Of a stretch of DNA of 10,612 nt, positions 7,557-10,612 are shown piece by piece. A program made the position numbers and the translations under genes. The notes under the pieces are model-generated. The model did not search any database, was not told the origin of the DNA, and saw only the letters and a list, made by a program, of their open reading frames with translations. How positions within the stretch are numbered: the stretch's first letter is position 1; each line of letters begins with the position of its first letter. The stretch comes from Desulfocapsa sp. (GTDB lineage Bacteria; Desulfobacterota; Desulfobulbia; Desulfobulbales; Desulfocapsaceae): the NCBI GenBank assembly GCA_029934815.1, contig JAOZLM010000053.1:1-10612 (forward strand), read 5' to 3'.

Positions 7557-7638
7557 AGGTGAAAATCAAACAGAAACCGTTTGTAAAAGAGTGTGCAATC
7601 GCTCACAACACCCCATAACCCTTATGGAGGAAACACGT

Positions 7639-7827
7639 ATGAAAGAAAATGATGGCAAAAGGCGTTCCTTTTTAAAGCAGATATTTGCAGGCTCTGCCAT
7701 TGTCGCAGGCTCTGCACTTGTCGGTAAAAAGGTGCAGGCCAAAGAAACAGCAAAAAGCAAACGTCCTGAAGAGGTGCTCTATAAAAAGAGCGAAGCTTTT
7801 CAGAAATATTACGACTCGTTACGTTAA
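7639..7827 (+). CDS. Small Tat-signal protein, 'formate dehydrogenase region TAT target' type
   Basis: A 62-residue protein consisting mostly of a twin-arginine signal: KRRSFLKQ (Arg8-Arg9), then a hydrophobic stretch (about 15-29) and a KVQA segment that could be a signal peptidase site near residue 34. Only about 28 polar residues follow, ending in EAFQKYYDSLR. This matches, by length, motif and position, the small Tat-target family found next to formate dehydrogenase genes in epsilon-, gamma- and deltaproteobacteria (TIGR02811-like, from memory). The ATG at 7639 is chosen because GGAGG lies eight bases upstream; in-frame starts further 5', including the ATG at 7624, lack this. It ends 21 bp before the alpha-subunit gene. 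The function is unknown; a role in assembly, export or holding of the alpha subunit is inferred from linkage. Confidence 0.85.
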   Translation: MKENDGKRRSFLKQIFAGSAIVAGSALVGKKVQAKETAKSKRPEEVLYKKSEAFQKYYDSLR

Positions 7828-7848
7828 CCCCAAAGGGAGAAGCTCACA

Positions 7849-10612
7849 ATGGCTCAACGAAAAATCCGAAGTTCCTCTTCTGTGGGAACAAAAACCAGTC
7901 GGGTAACCTTGAATCCCAAGGTCGCCAGACGGTCATTTTTGAAACTGTCAGCTGCAACTGCTGCATTGACAGGTGCTGCAATGACCACCAGAATGACCGC
8001 AAAAGCAGCCACTCCGGCAGCAACGAAAGCTGCTTATCCGGGAACCAAAACTGTCCGTTCCGTCTGTACTCACTGCGCAGTGGGCTGTGGAATTGAGGCA
8101 GAAGTAAGAAATGGCGTCTGGCTCCGACAGGAAGTGGCTCAGGATCACCCTGTAAGTCGTGGCGGATATTGCTGTAAAGGCGCATCTGCCATCGATATGG
8201 TGCATTCTGACAAACGTCTCAAAAACCCGATGAAACGGGTAAATGGTAAATGGCAGAAGATCTCCTGGGATCAGGCCATGGGCGAAATTTCTGATAAACT
8301 CACCGCCATTCGTAAAAATGACGGCCCTGATGCCCTCCATCTTAACGGCAGTGCCAAAGTTTCAACGGAAATGGCCTACCTGCAGCGAAAGTTTGCCGCT
8401 TTCTGGGGGTCGAATAACGTCGACCACCAGGCAAGGATCTGACACTCTACAACGGTGGCAGGTGTCGCCAATACATGGGGTTACGGAGCAATGACAAATA
8501 GTCTCAACGATATGAGAAATGCTCAGTTAATGATTTTTATCGGATCGAATGCAGCGGAAGCGCATCCGGTTTCCATGCAGCATATTCTGCATGCTAAAGA
8601 AGTGAACAACGCACCAATTATTGTTGTTGATCCACGTTTTACCAAACTCGCTGCCAAGGCGGATGAGTTTGTACGTATTCGTCCCGGTACTGACTGTATT
8701 TTTATTATGGGACTGGTTAACGAAATTATCCAGAAGGGATGGCAGGATAAAGAATTTGTTGCCACCCGCGTTGCAGGTTTCGAGGAGATGGCTGCAAGTA
8801 TCACCCAATACACTCCTGAAGAAGTTGAAAATGTAACAGGAATTCCGGCAGCACAGAGCAGAAAAGTAGCCAAGATGCTGGCTGACAATCGCCCTGCATC
8901 GCTGACCTGGTGTATGGGTGGAACCCAGCATCATATCGGCTCTTCCATTACCCGCGCTTTCTGTATTTTACAGCTTGCCCTTGGAAATATGGGTAAATCC
9001 GGTGGCGGCACAAATATCTTCCGTGGCCATGATAACGTTCAGGGTGCCACTGATATGTGTGTTCTCTCTCACACCCTGCCAGGCTATTATGGCCTGTCAG
9101 ACGGTTCTTGGAAGCACTGGTGCCGGGTCTGGGATGTAGATTACGACTATATCAAAGGACGATTTAAAGAGAAAAAATGGATGAACGCCAAGGGCTTTAC
9201 TCTCGCCCGATGGTATGAAGGCGTGCTGGGTGAAGAAAAAATTGAGCAATACACACCCATTAAGGCGATGATCCAGTGGGGTTGCGGATCGAACTCCAAT
9301 TCCCAATACAACAGGGTTGTCAAAGCCTATAACATGCTGGATCTTTTTGTGATTGTTGATCCTTTCCCAACCATGGCTGCTGCGACATGCACAACGGACA
9401 ATGTGTATATCCTGCCATGTTCCAGCCAGTATGAAACTTCAGGATCGGTTACTTCCACATCACGTCAGATCCAATGGCGTCATAAGATCGTTGATCCGAT
9501 TAATGGTTGTCGTGATGATTATACAATCATGCAGGATCTGGTTAACCGTCTTGGATTTGCAGATGAATTTTACAAGAACATCAAGGAAGTTCCTGAAGAT
9601 ATCACCCGTGAGATAAACAAGGGAACACTCACTATTGGGTATAACGGCCAGACTCCGGAACGCATCAAAAAGCACATGGCAAACTGGCACACCTTTGACA
9701 TCGAAACACTACGAGCCAAAGGCGGCCCATGCGATGGCGACTACTATGGAATGCCATGGCCATGCTGGACAGAAGAGCATCCCGGAACTCCAATTTTGTA
9801 TGATGTCTCAAGACCAGTTGCCGAAGGCGGACTGCCTTTCAGAAACCGTTTTGGCCTGGAACATAAGTACGAACAATCAGGACGTACCGAAAACCAGCTT
9901 GCCGCTAAAGGCGTCTACAACCCTGGAAGTGAAGTAAAAGGCGGATATCCTGAGTTTAAGGATGTCGTGCCCGGCACCAACTGGAAGACAGATCTCAGCC
10001 AGAAGACCCTGAAAGAAGCAGTACGGCGAGGTATGGCGCCATTTGGCAATGCCCGTGCCCGCTGCGTGGTCTGGACATTCCCCGATCAGGTGCCCATCCA
10101 CCGTGAGCCGCTGCATACACCACGGCCGGACCTTATCGAAAAGTATCCGACTTATGAAGACAAGCCTAATCATTTCAGGGTATTCACAAAATATAAGAGT
10201 GAACAATCTCCTGATCTTGCCAAGAAATTCCCATTTGTTCTCACCACAGGTCGTATGGTTGAACATATGGGTGGCGGTGCGGAAACCAGAAGCAATAAAT
10301 ATCTGGCAGAACTTGCACCTGATATGTACGCAGAGGTGAACCCAAAAACCGGAAACAACCTTGGTGTCCGTGACGGCGATATGATCTGGATTGAGTCTCC
10401 TGAAGGGGGCAAGGTTAAGGTTAAGGCATTTTTCACCGAGCGTGTTGACGAAAAGACAATTTTCATGCCGTACCACTTCGGCGGCAGCCTGATGGGTAAA
10501 TCCATAGCCGGACAATACCCGAAAGGCCATGAGCCGTATGTTGTGGGCGATTCAGCAAATGTCTGTACCAACTACGGTTACGACATTGTTACTCAGATTC
10601 AGGCAACTAAAG
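7849..10612 (+). CDS. fdhA: Formate dehydrogenase alpha subunit, Tat-exported selenoprotein (3' end beyond window)
   Basis: Catalytic subunit oxidising formate to CO2 with a Mo- or W-bis-MGD cofactor, a [4Fe-4S] cluster and selenocysteine. AAGGGAGA lies eight bases before the ATG. A long n-region precedes the Tat motif ARRSFLKL (Arg27-Arg28) and a hydrophobic stretch, implying periplasmic location. The cluster ligands are Cys73, Cys76, Cys80 and Cys108 (CTHCAVGC ... GGYCCKG). At codon 198 there is an in-frame TGA (8440-8442) in the context VDHQARI-U-HSTTVAG, matching the Sec site and following His of E. coli FdnG. After it the frame is open for the remaining 723 codons with family motifs: AEAHPVS, IVVDPRF, RGHDNVQGATDM, and a C-terminal molybdopterin-dinucleotide-binding domain (about 790-921). 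921 codons lie in the window; by family comparison only a short C-terminus is missing. This is the FdnG/FdhA branch. Reading the TGA as a stop would leave a useless 197-residue fragment. Electron-transfer subunits are expected downstream. Confidence 0.95.
8440..8480 (+). promoter_or_regulatory. Selenocysteine TGA codon and bacterial SECIS-like element
   Basis: The recoded TGA is at 8440-8442. Directly downstream, a short stem TGGC/GCCA (8456-8459 with 8467-8470) presents the loop AGGTGTC. The loop GGT (8461-8463) lies 21 bases after the T of the TGA, the same spacing as the SelB-contacting GGU in the E. coli fdhF SECIS as I recall it. The flanks TGACAC and GCAGGT also match that element. An alternative register pairs GGTG (8454-8457) with CGCC (8466-8469). 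The lower helix is not resolved by eye. Selenocysteine insertion would need selA, selB, selC and selD elsewhere in the genome. Confidence 0.85.

Noticed and set aside
7552..7638. Longer start for the small Tat protein, at 7552 or the ATG at 7624
   Set aside because: The 7552 start lies in the REP-like repeat, and the extra residues put 29 amino acids before the Tat protein's normal N-terminus. The GGAGG at 7626-7630 fits only the ATG at 7639.
8527..8934. Overlapping minus-strand frames of 121 and 135 codons downstream of the TGA
   Set aside because: Both are antisense to the continuing selenoprotein frame and resemble no known family; they appear only because that frame is not called across the TGA.
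9877..10530. Minus-strand open frame of 217 codons
   Set aside because: It lies wholly opposite the formate dehydrogenase frame, shows no recognisable domain, and reads as the antisense shadow of conserved coding sequence.
8440..10612. Formate dehydrogenase as a pseudogene broken by a nonsense mutation
   Set aside because: The TGA falls exactly at the known selenocysteine position, a SECIS-like hairpin follows at the right distance, and there is no other stop or frameshift in the following 723 codons.

Overview
The window looks like chromosomal DNA of a Gram-negative anaerobe that makes selenoproteins. Three things point there: a Tat-exported, selenocysteine-containing formate dehydrogenase, a tandem-Cache sensor kinase, and signal peptides of Gram-negative type. 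Moderate base composition and gene style suggest a sulfate- or sulfur-metabolising Desulfobacterota (Desulfobulbales-like), but the lineage is inference only. All genes read on the + strand.

Left half (about 1-4805) is signalling. A periplasmic type-1 solute-binding protein is followed after 7 bp by a large membrane histidine kinase (tandem Cache, HAMP-like, GAF, HisKA_3, HATPase). The kinase overlaps a NarL/FixJ-type response regulator by 26 bp. A short PilZ-domain protein (predicted c-di-GMP binder) follows after 69 bp. No permease or ATPase is visible, so the binding protein may present a ligand to the kinase instead of feeding a transporter. A nested hairpin (4832-4878) separates this block from the next.

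Right half (about 4976-10612) is a formate dehydrogenase cluster: a cytoplasmic polyferredoxin with about six predicted [4Fe-4S] sites, an overlapping TorD-family chaperone, a pair of inverted REP-like palindromes, a 62-residue Tat-signal protein of the 'formate dehydrogenase region TAT target' type, and the catalytic alpha subunit. The alpha subunit appears to stop after 197 codons at a TGA (8440-8442). The frame then stays open to the window end, the sequence around the TGA matches the selenocysteine site of FdnG/FdhF enzymes, and a SECIS-like stem-loop follows at the spacing seen in E. coli fdhF. It is therefore one selenoprotein gene, 7849 to beyond 10612, and not a 197-residue protein plus debris. 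The last few C-terminal residues, and any beta and gamma subunits, lie beyond the window.

Working model: TorD and the Tat-target protein (and possibly the polyferredoxin) assist cytoplasmic assembly of the Mo/W-bis-MGD, [4Fe-4S] selenoenzyme before folded export. The two-component system may sense an external solute; whether it controls the formate dehydrogenase genes cannot be told from the sequence.
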